Shown: positions 1 through 7,677 of the stretch, piece by piece
How the letters are laid out: each line of letters opens with the position of its first letter
How positions within the stretch are numbered: the stretch's first letter is position 1
The notes under the pieces: model-generated
Told to the model about the DNA's origin: nothing
Databases searched by the model: none
The model's input: only the letters and a program-made list of their open reading frames with translations
Program-made: the position numbers and the translations under genes
Virus record (IMG/VR): IMGVR_UViG_3300037882_001541
Location: 1-44,622 of that record
From: a virus
DNA length: 44,622 nt
Strand: one strand, 5' to 3'

Positions 1-99
1 TGCCCCGCCTTGCGCTTAACGTCCAGCGTCTCGCCTAGAGAAGCCCGAAGGTCACAGGCGCGAATCACGTTCAACTTCTGCTCTTGGGGGCTGGTAGCA
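1..99. repeat. Terminal direct repeat, left copy
   Basis: The first 99 bases are identical to the last 99 (44524-44622). The repeat lies inside the coding sequence of a lipoprotein whose frame continues intact across the join. An exact overlap of 99 bases is what a de Bruijn assembler with that k-mer size leaves on a circular contig. I therefore read it as evidence of a circular or circularly permuted molecule rather than a physical terminal repeat; the sequence alone cannot decide. Confidence 0.95.
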
Positions 100-143
100 C
101 ACCCAGCAATCAGCAGGGCGGCGAATAGGGGGAGGTATTTCAT
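1..143 (-). CDS. Small phage lipoprotein, N-terminal part (continues at 44373-44523)
   Basis: Starts at ATG 143-141 and reads MKYLPLFAALLIAGCATSPQ: a lysine, a hydrophobic stretch and a lipobox ending I-A-G-C, so a lipid-anchored envelope protein is predicted. The start overlaps the stop of the upstream small membrane gene as ATGA. The frame runs off position 1 and resumes in the right-hand copy of the terminal repeat, giving about 97 residues in total. Its place right after the holin and endolysin genes would suit an outer-membrane spanin subunit, but I see no partner inner-membrane spanin and no proline-rich region, so that role is inference. Confidence 0.85.
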   Translation of the reverse strand, partial: MKYLPLFAALLIAGCATSPQEQKLNVIRACDLRASLGETLDVKRKAG

Positions 144-313
144 TTGGATTCTTCCTTCACAAATACCGTGCCAATAAGCCCCACAAGGGTAAGCACAGCA
201 GTTACAATCTTTTCCTGTTCTTCAGGTGGCAAAACCACAAGCCCGAACGCGCCAAGGAGAGCCACAATGCCCCGCCATGTTGCCGGGTCTTTCACGTCAA
301 ACTTGAATTTCAT
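140..313 (-). CDS. Small two-segment membrane protein, holin-like
   Basis: A 57-residue protein. I chose the ATG at 313 because AAGGGG lies seven bases upstream; an in-frame start 12 codons earlier has no such signal. Two hydrophobic segments (about residues 12-28 and 35-51) flank a short PPEEQ-type charged turn, and the C-terminus is charged (KEESK). This two-helix hairpin with a PEEQ-like turn is common among small proteobacterial phage holins. It sits in the lysis cluster with a second holin candidate at 1123-1467, so one may be holin and the other antiholin. Confidence 0.75.
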   Translation of the reverse strand: MKFKFDVKDPATWRGIVALLGAFGLVVLPPEEQEKIVTAVLTLVGLIGTVFVKEESK

Positions 314-372
314 GTTGCATCCCCTTGTAATGCCTTGTTGCAGAACCAATCATAAACAGTATAGACTTTGCG

Positions 373-639
373 TCAAGTGCCTTCCTTCAATGCGGAAATC
401 ACCGATTCCAACATACGGATGGTGTGCGCGGTATCGGCTGTACTCACGGCAACTACTGCCCGGTCGGTGTATTGCGTGACAAGGATATGGTCGTGGGCTT
501 CAGAGTCTTGCAAGGCCGCGTATATGTCGCTCATGGATTCCTGAAACTCGATTGCGTCTTCTAACACATCGGTGACGCGCATTAAAGAAACGCCCGTTTT
601 CTCAATGGGGAAACGTAGGGCTTTGCCGTTGTCGTTCAT
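373..639 (-). CDS. Hypothetical protein of the lysis cluster
   Basis: An 88-residue soluble-looking protein, rich in acidic residues with an alternating hydrophobic middle (HDHILVTQYTDRAVVAVSTA). Its start overlaps the endolysin stop as ATGA, so it is probably translationally coupled to it. No membrane segment or signal peptide is seen. I do not recognise the family. A 59-base gap separates it from the next gene. Confidence 0.75.
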   Translation of the reverse strand: MNDNGKALRFPIEKTGVSLMRVTDVLEDAIEFQESMSDIYAALQDSEAHDHILVTQYTDRAVVAVSTADTAHTIRMLESVISALKEGT

Positions 640-1136
640 GCTAAACCCACCCTTTTAAGCCAGCCAGTTTTGAATGCCGTTTGAGTCGGCATCCCGGCAA
701 TTAAACCGAGATAATACCCGCCACGAACCGCCTTGATGGACTTGATAAGTTGGTCAGGTGCCGCTTTGTTAATCGCCTCCACCGACACCGGGCCGAGCTT
801 GCCATCAATCACCAGTGAAGGGGTGCCAACGTGCGCGTTCACCGCCACCTGTATCAATTCCCCCGCCCGGATAGGTGAGGTATTCACAAACAGGTCAAAC
901 ACTTGTACAGCAATCATTGGTTGCATTTCGTCACAGCTGTATTTCTCCCAATAATCCCGGTAGTAAATCGCTTTTGCGTCCGCCTCAGTGAGATTTTTAA
1001 TATTGAGATTCGGATAGGCTCGCTTTGAAATCCCATACTTGGTTTCCCCGCCCTTATCCGCAGGGTGGCTCACATAGCCTCCCTCATGCTTCAGAACAAC
1101 GGCAACAGCCAATTCAAAGGCTTTACTTGTTGTCAT
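636..1136 (-). CDS. Endolysin, GH108-type N-acetylmuramidase
   Basis: A 166-residue peptidoglycan hydrolase. The N-terminal half has the GH108 signature KHEGGYVSHPADKGGETKYG, where E18 of the EGGY motif is the expected catalytic glutamate. The C-terminal half (about residues 95-166, with VIDGKLGP) looks like the small peptidoglycan-binding domain usually attached to this family. There is no signal peptide, so release should depend on a holin. GAGG sits five bases before the ATG and the gene overlaps the end of the holin gene by 14 bases. Confidence 0.93.
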   Translation of the reverse strand: MTTSKAFELAVAVVLKHEGGYVSHPADKGGETKYGISKRAYPNLNIKNLTEADAKAIYYRDYWEKYSCDEMQPMIAVQVFDLFVNTSPIRAGELIQVAVNAHVGTPSLVIDGKLGPVSVEAINKAAPDQLIKSIKAVRGGYYLGLIAGMPTQTAFKTGWLKRVGLA

Positions 1137-1467
1137 TCTTGCCTCGCAAAAACTGGATGAAACTTACAGGATTGTCACAGAATTTTATGAATAACTTATA
1201 CAGACCGCGCAACAAAGGCTGTGCGCCGTAAGCCGCGAAAAAACCCACGCCTATCGCTTGCTTTTGCGTAAATCCAACATCACCAAGTGAATACACCACA
1301 GCAAATCCCATGAAAACACTTGTAAAGGCGTTGAAAACAACGTCCCTCATTCGCAGCGTCTTTGTTGCATTATTGACACTGGAAATGAGGCCGCCAGCAG
1401 CGGTGAATGCGAATAATTCGCCGTATTTAATAACGCCAGCTTCAATAGTTTTAACCCAATCATCCAT
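1123..1467 (-). CDS. Phage holin
   Basis: A 114-residue membrane protein with a hydrophobic segment near residues 17-27, a second at about 48-62 (AFTSVFMGFAVVYSL), and a third at about 68-85. The basic C-terminal tail (FLRGKNDNK) fits a cytoplasmic holin tail. The arrangement resembles LydA-type holins (inference from overall pattern). It lies directly upstream of the endolysin, overlapping its start, as expected for a lysis cassette. The start ATG is immediately next to the stop of the upstream gene. Confidence 0.85.
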   Translation of the reverse strand: MDDWVKTIEAGVIKYGELFAFTAAGGLISSVNNATKTLRMRDVVFNAFTSVFMGFAVVYSLGDVGFTQKQAIGVGFFAAYGAQPLLRGLYKLFIKFCDNPVSFIQFLRGKNDNK

Positions 1468-1878
1468 CTACCACTCCCCATCACGAATGGCGCGGTGTCC
1501 ATAGATGATGAATCTTAACTGCACGCAATGGACGTAAGCCCAGATAATATGTGCAGTCAGGCCAATAAATTGCCACCCGGCAACGGTGTACAAAACTGCC
1601 AGTAAGGGCAAAAAAATAAAACATGCCCCGCTTGATAGCATTACCATCCGCTGGTGTTGTGGCTCCCGCCATTTATTCCGTAATCTGTGAAAGCAATCTA
1701 TACCTGTGTAAATCCCGATAAGGGCAAGCACTGGCACAATGATATTGACAGCCCACACCGCATACATCGGCATCCCCAACACCAAGAACGCCGCCGGGAT
1801 AACGATAACAGCCGTATCGAGTACCGTCATCATTCGGCATGTGAAGCGTTGCGGGGTGTTGTAAGTTGCGGTGGTCAT
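1468..1878 (-). CDS. Four-helix membrane protein, unknown role
   Basis: A 136-residue integral membrane protein. Hydrophobic segments appear at about residues 20-38, 40-60, 80-98 and 103-120, with a basic loop between helices two and three (HRLRNKWREPQHQR). The start overlaps the stop of the SGNH fibre gene as ATGA. Position between fibre and holin genes suggests a lysis-timing or superinfection role, but nothing in the sequence identifies one. Confidence 0.75.
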   Translation of the reverse strand: MTTATYNTPQRFTCRMMTVLDTAVIVIPAAFLVLGMPMYAVWAVNIIVPVLALIGIYTGIDCFHRLRNKWREPQHQRMVMLSSGACFIFLPLLAVLYTVAGWQFIGLTAHIIWAYVHCVQLRFIIYGHRAIRDGEW

Positions 1879-4253
1879 ACAGTTATCCCGGCGGTGAAGG
1901 GTCTTACTGGCACACCCGCCGCGTCACCAATCACCGAAGCGTTTGTGTAGAGATTGTTCGTTATTGTCGGGTTTTGAGTCTCAATATAGTCCACTGTCCA
2001 ACCCGCCGCCGCGCCGGAAACAGTCAATCTCACAGTGTTAGCCGATGGTATGGCTGTTGTCGTGATTGTTTGTGCCACACCCGCATTCTTGACCACAAAA
2101 CCAGTGAGGCCAGTTGCACCCGTTAAGCCTTGCAAGGTGTTCCCGGCATTTAGGGTAAACACAACATCTATCGTGTCTGCCCCCGTAATACTGGCACTGG
2201 CAACGAGAGCACCCGCAACACCGTTTGTGTAGGTGCCGGGTTGCGTGTAGTTCAGATAGGCTTGTGCTTGGCGTTTTCCGAGGCGAATGTACCCAGCCGG
2301 GTTAGGATGCAGTGCATCCACATGCGGCAAGTCGTACATCTCGCCACAGCTATATGCGTTCGTGATATTCGGAATGGCGGTTAAAATGCCGTTCCGCACG
2401 TTTCGCCATCCGCTATCTACAGCCGAGTTTCCCACGGTGTTACTACCCACCGTGGGGATAAACACAGGAAGATTAGCGGCAACACGCCCCGTGACGTAAG
2501 TGCGAATTCGCGGAATCAATGCCTCCAGTGCCGCCTTATATGTGGCTGTGCTTGGAGGGCTAGAATCATTGGCATCATTCGCGCCCTGCACCCAATATAT
2601 GGCCTCATAGTCTGGCTCTGTCGCAGCGATTGCCGCTTGCAGCTTGCCGTGAGTGAGCAGGGCGTTGTAAGGGCTTCCCCAAGCATTATCGCCAGAGGCG
2701 AGCTTAGAGCCTGTTTTCGCCCCGAATACCGCCATACAAGGAACGCCAGCGTAACGACGCACCCTATCGACAGTGTGCATGGCACTGCCTGAGCTACCGT
2801 TCAGAGTATCAATCTGCAACGCTTCCAGCCCCACTTGCGTCCAGCGTGACGGGTTGGCCGCCCTGTCCGCCGCGAACGTACCGCTTGCAGGGCTGGTGTG
2901 CGTGGTGTTCAAACGCCAGAATGTGTTATTGGAAACATCCATGACATACACGGGGTTGCCGCCCGTGGTGTAAGTTGTGCTATTCCCCCACGGGTCGCGC
3001 GCATACAAAATGGCCGTTTGGTGCCTGTCATGGGCAAACGTGATGGACGGATAATCAGTGGATGCCGCGTCGGTAAATGCCGAGCCGCTTGCTTGTTGGT
3101 CTGCGATTGATTCCCCTGCAAACAACAGCACAGCCCCGACACCCCACGGTAGGTGTGTACGCTGGAAATTAGTGTTAGTGACAGTATCCCGCACTTCGAG
3201 ACAGAGCTGTCCACCCTGTGGCACGGTCAAGGTAACGTTCCACACCCCGGCGGTTGGTGTATTGCAGCGTACCCAAGAGGTGACACCTGCCCCGGTAGAG
3301 TCAATCACCCGCGCCTCAATGCCAGAGGGAGAGCCGTTATAAGTGCCGTTGAATGTGATGTTGCGACTTGTGCCGCCTGAAGCCCTCTGGAATACATAGC
3401 CATAAACAGCATCGAGTTTGCCATTCAGCGTACCGATACGAATGGCGCGGCCAGCCCAATCCGGCCCACCCCGCGTTTGCGGTGTGCCAGTACGGGTGGC
3501 AACAGTACCTGTGGTGCCAGCATCCGCGATTATGGCCGCCGCTGCATTGAATCGGATATACATTTCCGGGCTAAAACCAAGGTCAGTCACAAGGTCGGAA
3601 CCCGCCGCCAATGCCTGAATATTGGCATCGGTCATTGCCGCATTGACCTTAAAGCCATAGCTAATAAAGCCCTGAAAATGGCGTGTGTTAGAGGCATCCG
3701 TTCGCGTGGCAAAAGAAACAGCCCCAGCAGTAGCGGCCGATGGTGTAATCGCCCCCGGCGTTGTAATCGCCTGTGTCGCCCCGTTCGTAACCGTACCATT
3801 CAAGGGGCAGGAAAACACCTGATAGTTTGTGCCCGTGCGGCGAATGCCGATGATATGCCAACCAGCCGCGAACGTGGTGTTGTTAATCGTAAAGGTTGCG
3901 CCGCTTGCCGTGGGGGATGCTGAACCCGATGTTCTAACAATGCCCTGCAACTGCTGCCCCGCGAGGAACAACTGCACGTTATGGGTTGAGCCAGTGTTCC
4001 CAAAGGTCAGTATGTGTTGGGTGGTGGAAAGTGCCCCCGTGCTTCGCGTAAACTTGACCAGCAGGCCGACCGTCCAATCGCCATTCGCAAAGTCAAGGGC
4101 GGCAGAATCCGGCATGGTGTAGTAGTCGGTGACACCGTTAAAGAAGTTCGAGCCACGGCTTGCAACCGTAATGCTGCCGTTCGGAAGTGGCGCACCAGCG
4201 GATTGCATACGGTACGAACCTAAAGACAACACCTGTCGTTGAGCTATACTCAT
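1875..4253 (-). CDS. Tail fibre/spike with LamG-like and SGNH esterase domains
   Basis: A 792-residue protein. I chose ATG 4253, which forms an ATGA overlap with the upstream gene, over a longer frame whose first 48 codons lie inside that gene. Residues about 35-200 resemble a LamG/concanavalin-like jelly roll. Residues about 370-670 carry SGNH-hydrolase (sialate O-acetylesterase-like) blocks: GES at 380-382, GAND at 557-560, and DALHP at 646-650, where D646 and H649 would complete the triad. The C-terminal 120 residues are beta-rich. The likely role is deacetylation of host surface polysaccharide at the tail tip. The fold assignment is from motifs only. Confidence 0.85.
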   Translation of the reverse strand: MSIAQRQVLSLGSYRMQSAGAPLPNGSITVASRGSNFFNGVTDYYTMPDSAALDFANGDWTVGLLVKFTRSTGALSTTQHILTFGNTGSTHNVQLFLAGQQLQGIVRTSGSASPTASGATFTINNTTFAAGWHIIGIRRTGTNYQVFSCPLNGTVTNGATQAITTPGAITPSAATAGAVSFATRTDASNTRHFQGFISYGFKVNAAMTDANIQALAAGSDLVTDLGFSPEMYIRFNAAAAIIADAGTTGTVATRTGTPQTRGGPDWAGRAIRIGTLNGKLDAVYGYVFQRASGGTSRNITFNGTYNGSPSGIEARVIDSTGAGVTSWVRCNTPTAGVWNVTLTVPQGGQLCLEVRDTVTNTNFQRTHLPWGVGAVLLFAGESIADQQASGSAFTDAASTDYPSITFAHDRHQTAILYARDPWGNSTTYTTGGNPVYVMDVSNNTFWRLNTTHTSPASGTFAADRAANPSRWTQVGLEALQIDTLNGSSGSAMHTVDRVRRYAGVPCMAVFGAKTGSKLASGDNAWGSPYNALLTHGKLQAAIAATEPDYEAIYWVQGANDANDSSPPSTATYKAALEALIPRIRTYVTGRVAANLPVFIPTVGSNTVGNSAVDSGWRNVRNGILTAIPNITNAYSCGEMYDLPHVDALHPNPAGYIRLGKRQAQAYLNYTQPGTYTNGVAGALVASASITGADTIDVVFTLNAGNTLQGLTGATGLTGFVVKNAGVAQTITTTAIPSANTVRLTVSGAAAGWTVDYIETQNPTITNNLYTNASVIGDAAGVPVRPFTAGITV

Positions 4254-4516
4254 TCGTAAGCTGCCACCGCGCCAGATGTCAGGGTGTACGCGGTAACGGG
4301 GCCGATAAGAAGTGTTCCCGCTGGTAGTGTAATCCCAGTGATGATGCCTGTGGCGTTTGTGCGTGTAAATGCAGAAAACACGGTGTCTGTTAAGCAAACG
4401 ATTTGCGAGAAGTTACCGCCCGTTACAGCCGTGGTGTCAGTGGTGTAAAGAACCGGCCCGCGCCCGTTATAATCTTGGCTAATAAATGGCGCGTTTGCAG
4501 TGCCTACTGTACTCAT
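4250..4516 (-). CDS. Small structural protein next to tail fibre
   Basis: An 88-residue beta-rich protein, low in charge and rich in Thr, Gly and Ala, with no signal or membrane segment. It overlaps both neighbours as ATGA (4516 and 4250). Genes of this size and composition often sit between fibre chaperones and a spike in phages with this tail type, so a virion role is inferred. I do not recognise a named family. Confidence 0.7.
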   Translation of the reverse strand: MSTVGTANAPFISQDYNGRGPVLYTTDTTAVTGGNFSQIVCLTDTVFSAFTRTNATGIITGITLPAGTLLIGPVTAYTLTSGAVAAYE

Positions 4517-4743
4517 TTCATGGCCTCCAATAGCTTTTCAATAGTTCTTACGCTGTTAATTTTGTTCTGTAAACTAGTGTCTTCGTCCCTGATTTTCTGC
4601 CTTTGCGCCTCCAGCTCGTCAAGATTTATACCCGGTATGCGTTTTGCAATCATTTCATCAAGCGGCGCGAAAGCCTTTGCACGATTTTCACGACGCATCG
4701 CGTGCGCTAAATCTTTTGCTTTTTTTAGGTCGATACTAATCAT
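4513..4743 (-). CDS. Fibre-associated small helical protein (tail assembly chaperone-like)
   Basis: A 76-residue, mostly helical, highly charged protein. The pattern KAKDLAHAMRRENR, then FAPLDEMIAKRIPG, then EAQRQKIRDED, is typical of the C-terminal module of tail-fibre assembly chaperones in many phages, where it is often fused to the protein encoded just upstream here. It overlaps the upstream gene by eight bases. The likely role is folding or attachment of the fibre; it is probably not part of the virion. Confidence 0.7.
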   Translation of the reverse strand: MISIDLKKAKDLAHAMRRENRAKAFAPLDEMIAKRIPGINLDELEAQRQKIRDEDTSLQNKINSVRTIEKLLEAMK

Positions 4744-4993
4744 TGTGCGTCACCTCAAAGCTCGTAATGATACCACCGATACCGTCGGTCAATTCAGAGT
4801 CATCTATCGTCCAAGCAGCGCGAAATGTGCGGTCTTGTGGAATAAGTGAGGCACTGACAATCTTAAATGCCTTACCTGCTGGAACGTCCTTTTCAGCAAT
4901 AGCCTCAATGCCGTAAGTTTCTAATGCCTCCGGTGAGGGCACAATAATGCTAACGCCGTCTGAATCATTTTTATATACAATTACTTGCGACAT
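4736..4993 (-). CDS. Fibre-associated small protein, partner of the 4513-4743 product
   Basis: An 85-residue protein with the pattern PSPEALETYGIEAIAEKDVP followed by AGKAFKIV and AWTIDDSELTDG. In many phages this block is the N-terminal half of one protein whose C-terminal half matches the next gene here; in this genome the two halves are separate ORFs overlapping by eight bases. A chaperone-type role for the adjacent 501-residue fibre is inferred. Confidence 0.7.
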   Translation of the reverse strand: MSQVIVYKNDSDGVSIIVPSPEALETYGIEAIAEKDVPAGKAFKIVSASLIPQDRTFRAAWTIDDSELTDGIGGIITSFEVTHND

Positions 4994-4994
4994 A

Positions 4995-6500
4995 TTACCT
5001 CACAAAGATGATTGATACAGAGGGCGCGTCCTCTGCTGAAATTGACGGCTCCAACGTCACAACCCGGCACTGGCTGGCCGTTTTTAGGCCAGTGCCAGTA
5101 ATCGCCGCCCCGCTTACAACGTTGTTGTCACCAGCTACGATAGATGAGCCGTTAGGTGTTCCACAAGAGCCTGAAAATGCGTAATTGGCATCAGGAAGCG
5201 CGGTTGCAAAGTTAATAGTATAATCACCAGTTCCGTTGTCAGTAACGCTTGAGACGTTGCCACTTGCGCGGATCGCCACTATTCCAGTGCCATTAAAATT
5301 TACCCACGCACGAACAGCAAACAACGGGGCAGTTCCGCCCGGTGTTGCTAATTCCGCCGCGCCAAGCAAAAGTCCAGATGAAGATACTCGCATCCGTTGT
5401 GCGCCAGCGGTGTGAAAAAGTAAATTGTCGGTTGCGTGGTCATAGATAATGGCTCCTCGGTCAGCATCATCTGTATCACCTAGGTGAATATAAGCTGCTT
5501 GCGCGTTCCCAGACAGTAATTGCAGCCCAGCGAAACCGCTGGTATTGGAAAGCACCGCCTGAATCCCCGGATCAATTCCGCCTGTTGGAGCGGTATATGA
5601 TGTGGATACATGCAATTTAGTTGCGGGGGCAGTAGTGCCGACACCAATATTTCCAGTCGAGCCAATACGGAATCTTTCAGAACCAGCAGTTTCTACGCTC
5701 ACGGTGTCAAGAGCGGGAAATCTGATAGATGTATCTGTATCGCCACTATGAATAATCTTGTCGGTAATTGTAACATCACCGTTGACATCAAGCGTTGTAG
5801 CAGGGGAGGTTGTGCCAATGCCGAACCTGCCATCATGCTGCAGTTCCGCCCTTATTGCACCGCCAACAACAAAGAAAATGCTGTTATTCCCGCCTATGGT
5901 GTCCGCCATAATGGCCAAACTGGTGGTGCTGTATAACAAGCCCGATTCCCCAGATATGCCGTTGTAACTGTAATTAGATTCCGTGCGCTCTAAGCTAATG
6001 TATTTAGTTGAGTCAGATATATCGCGGAATCTGTAGCCATTACTTGCGGCCGGAGGAAGAGCACTAGCAACATCAAAAGCGGAAAGGGGAGTAGCTACAT
6101 TAACGCCTACGCCGGTATTCGTAAAACGCACTCTTTCTGTGCCGTCTGTGGTAATTGCGAATACATTAGCGTTGGGGAAATACGCCCCTGTATTGAGGTC
6201 GCCGTTATTCGTAATAGAAGGCTCAGCGGCGGTTCCATCGTTAAACGCCACCGTTGAAACGGATGCTTTGATGTGGTCTTTAATCTTTTCAATGGTTACA
6301 GATTTGTCGTCTGTGCCTTGCCGCGATAATAAAATATCGGTGTCATTTACGCTTGATACAGACGCTAAATCTGACAGCGATGCTTTGGTTGCTGCCAACT
6401 TTGAAATAATTGTTGGTTCAGACGAGGCAAGCGAAAGCAGCGAGGAAAGCTGGTCAAGCAACTGTCTGGTTTGGGCTTCTTCTGTAGAAGTTAATGCCAT
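4995..6500 (-). CDS. Tail fibre protein
   Basis: A 501-residue fibre. Residues 1-85 form a helical, coiled-coil-prone N-terminus (QTRQLLDQLSSLLSLASSEP). The middle has repeated beta units of the form ERVRF-TGVGVN, ERFRIGSTGNIGVGTT and QRMRVSSSGLLLG, typical of trimeric fibre shafts and endosialidase-like fibres. Near the C-terminus the block RAWVNFNGTGIVAIRASGNV is a frequent tail-fibre distal domain. No autoproteolytic S74 chaperone domain is visible. It lies three bases from the upstream fibre gene and just before two likely chaperone genes. Confidence 0.88.
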   Translation of the reverse strand: MALTSTEEAQTRQLLDQLSSLLSLASSEPTIISKLAATKASLSDLASVSSVNDTDILLSRQGTDDKSVTIEKIKDHIKASVSTVAFNDGTAAEPSITNNGDLNTGAYFPNANVFAITTDGTERVRFTNTGVGVNVATPLSAFDVASALPPAASNGYRFRDISDSTKYISLERTESNYSYNGISGESGLLYSTTSLAIMADTIGGNNSIFFVVGGAIRAELQHDGRFGIGTTSPATTLDVNGDVTITDKIIHSGDTDTSIRFPALDTVSVETAGSERFRIGSTGNIGVGTTAPATKLHVSTSYTAPTGGIDPGIQAVLSNTSGFAGLQLLSGNAQAAYIHLGDTDDADRGAIIYDHATDNLLFHTAGAQRMRVSSSGLLLGAAELATPGGTAPLFAVRAWVNFNGTGIVAIRASGNVSSVTDNGTGDYTINFATALPDANYAFSGSCGTPNGSSIVAGDNNVVSGAAITGTGLKTASQCRVVTLEPSISAEDAPSVSIIFVR

Positions 6501-6502
6501 TT

Positions 6503-6946
6503 CTAAAGGTCTCCAATTTGTCTTGAATATCCTACAACGATGACATTTGCGCCACCTAAAATAGGTTGATTGCCACTGGCAGTCGGCACACCCAAGGTAA
6601 GGGACGTGCTTTGGATGACTTTCAGTGTGTGAACATTAGAAAGGCTTCCCTTCCATCCAATCGCTACTAAAAATTTATCTGAATCCTCGCGGTCGAATGC
6701 CTCTAATCGTATGCAGGAATTTGCTGTTTTGAAAAGCCCTACACCAGCACTATTTGTCACAACATCTCGATTGATCGCCCGGAACAACTTCTGAAAAAGC
6801 CAGTTTAGCCATTGCGCTGGCAAAGGTTGACCACGGTTTGCCGCAGTTGCCGGAACAAAACCATTAAGCAGTGTTGATTCTGGCGGCGCATTAACGTTTT
6901 GTTGCCCATCGGGATAGGAAATAAAATTTTCAGCAAAACTTGTCAT
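6503..6946 (-). CDS. Tail fibre/baseplate-associated protein
   Basis: A 147-residue protein. The N-terminal half has the segment NRGQPLPAQWLNWLFQKLF, common in proteins that connect fibres to the baseplate in podo- and myophages. The C-terminal half is beta-rich. It overlaps the upstream DUF2612 gene as ATGA and precedes the long fibre gene, so an adaptor role at the fibre base is inferred. Confidence 0.72.
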   Translation of the reverse strand: MTSFAENFISYPDGQQNVNAPPESTLLNGFVPATAANRGQPLPAQWLNWLFQKLFRAINRDVVTNSAGVGLFKTANSCIRLEAFDREDSDKFLVAIGWKGSLSNVHTLKVIQSTSLTLGVPTASGNQPILGGANVIVVGYSRQIGDL

Positions 6947-7677
6947 TGATAAACGCCCGTCATGAAATTATTGCCAAAAATCTTTTGATTATTTGCGCTA
7001 TGCACGACTAGAATATCCCCATTTGCTAATTCTAGCAAGTGTTCACCTATAATCATATCAGCGGGGGCAGTGCCACCCAAAGAGCTTTCACCGCTTATCG
7101 CACCGCTGCCAAGGCTTAATATAATATCGGCTCCATTCGCCGTCATGTGGCTGGTGTCGCCATTTACGAATAATTCCCCCAGTGGGCTGCCGCGCTCGCA
7201 ACGCAATGGCGCAGTGGCGAATGACAGGCAAACTGGGACTGTTGCAATTCCCGCCGGGGCAAGCGTTTGTATTTCCTTCTGTGCGTCTTTTGGCACAAAA
7301 AAACCATCAGTCCACAAAAGAGCGGTCGCCGGGAATGACTCCAAATATTGAGAGTCGCTAGGGTCAGTTAAAACCTTGAGTCCACGGATTAGATCATCGG
7401 GGGTGCCTTTGGAAGTGTTGGCAAACACTCTAAATTTTATTCCTTGGCGGTAATCATCATCATTACGCCCCGCCCTCTTCTCGCCTACAATATAGCCGCA
7501 TCCATCAAGCTGCACACCTTCGGCTGTGTCAATCCACCGTTCTAAAACAAGTGCGTCAATATCTTGCTCTAGCCCCGCCAGAGAAGAGACAATAGCTTCA
7601 AGCATACTTCTCAGCTTAACAGAGCTTTCAAACTGGCCAGTAAGCCTAGAAAGTGCAATGGCAGCGTAATCAAACAT
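6943..7677 (-). CDS. DUF2612 tail protein (gpI-like position)
   Basis: A 244-residue protein. Residues about 25-125 match the DUF2612 pattern: ERWIDTAEGVQLDGCGYIVG, then DDDYRQGIKFRVFANTSKGT. This family follows baseplate J genes in contractile and some long-tailed phages and occupies the place of P2 gpI, linking wedge to fibre. The start shares its last base with the stop of the J gene. The C-terminal 100 residues are less conserved and beta-rich. Confidence 0.85.
   Translation of the reverse strand: MFDYAAIALSRLTGQFESSVKLRSMLEAIVSSLAGLEQDIDALVLERWIDTAEGVQLDGCGYIVGEKRAGRNDDDYRQGIKFRVFANTSKGTPDDLIRGLKVLTDPSDSQYLESFPATALLWTDGFFVPKDAQKEIQTLAPAGIATVPVCLSFATAPLRCERGSPLGELFVNGDTSHMTANGADIILSLGSGAISGESSLGGTAPADMIIGEHLLELANGDILVVHSANNQKIFGNNFMTGVYQ

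Noticed and set aside
1-99. Physical terminal repeat of a T7-like linear genome
   Set aside because: Length of exactly 99 with an intact gene across it fits a circular assembly overlap better; no packaging-end signals were seen.
3477-3923. Plus-strand 148-codon frame within the SGNH fibre gene
   Set aside because: Antisense shadow rich in Arg and Cys; no ribosome site, no family pattern.
4254-4397. 48-codon N-terminal extension of the SGNH fibre ORF
   Set aside because: It lies within the upstream gene, has unusual composition (many His and Arg) and the ATG at 4253 gives the usual ATGA overlap.
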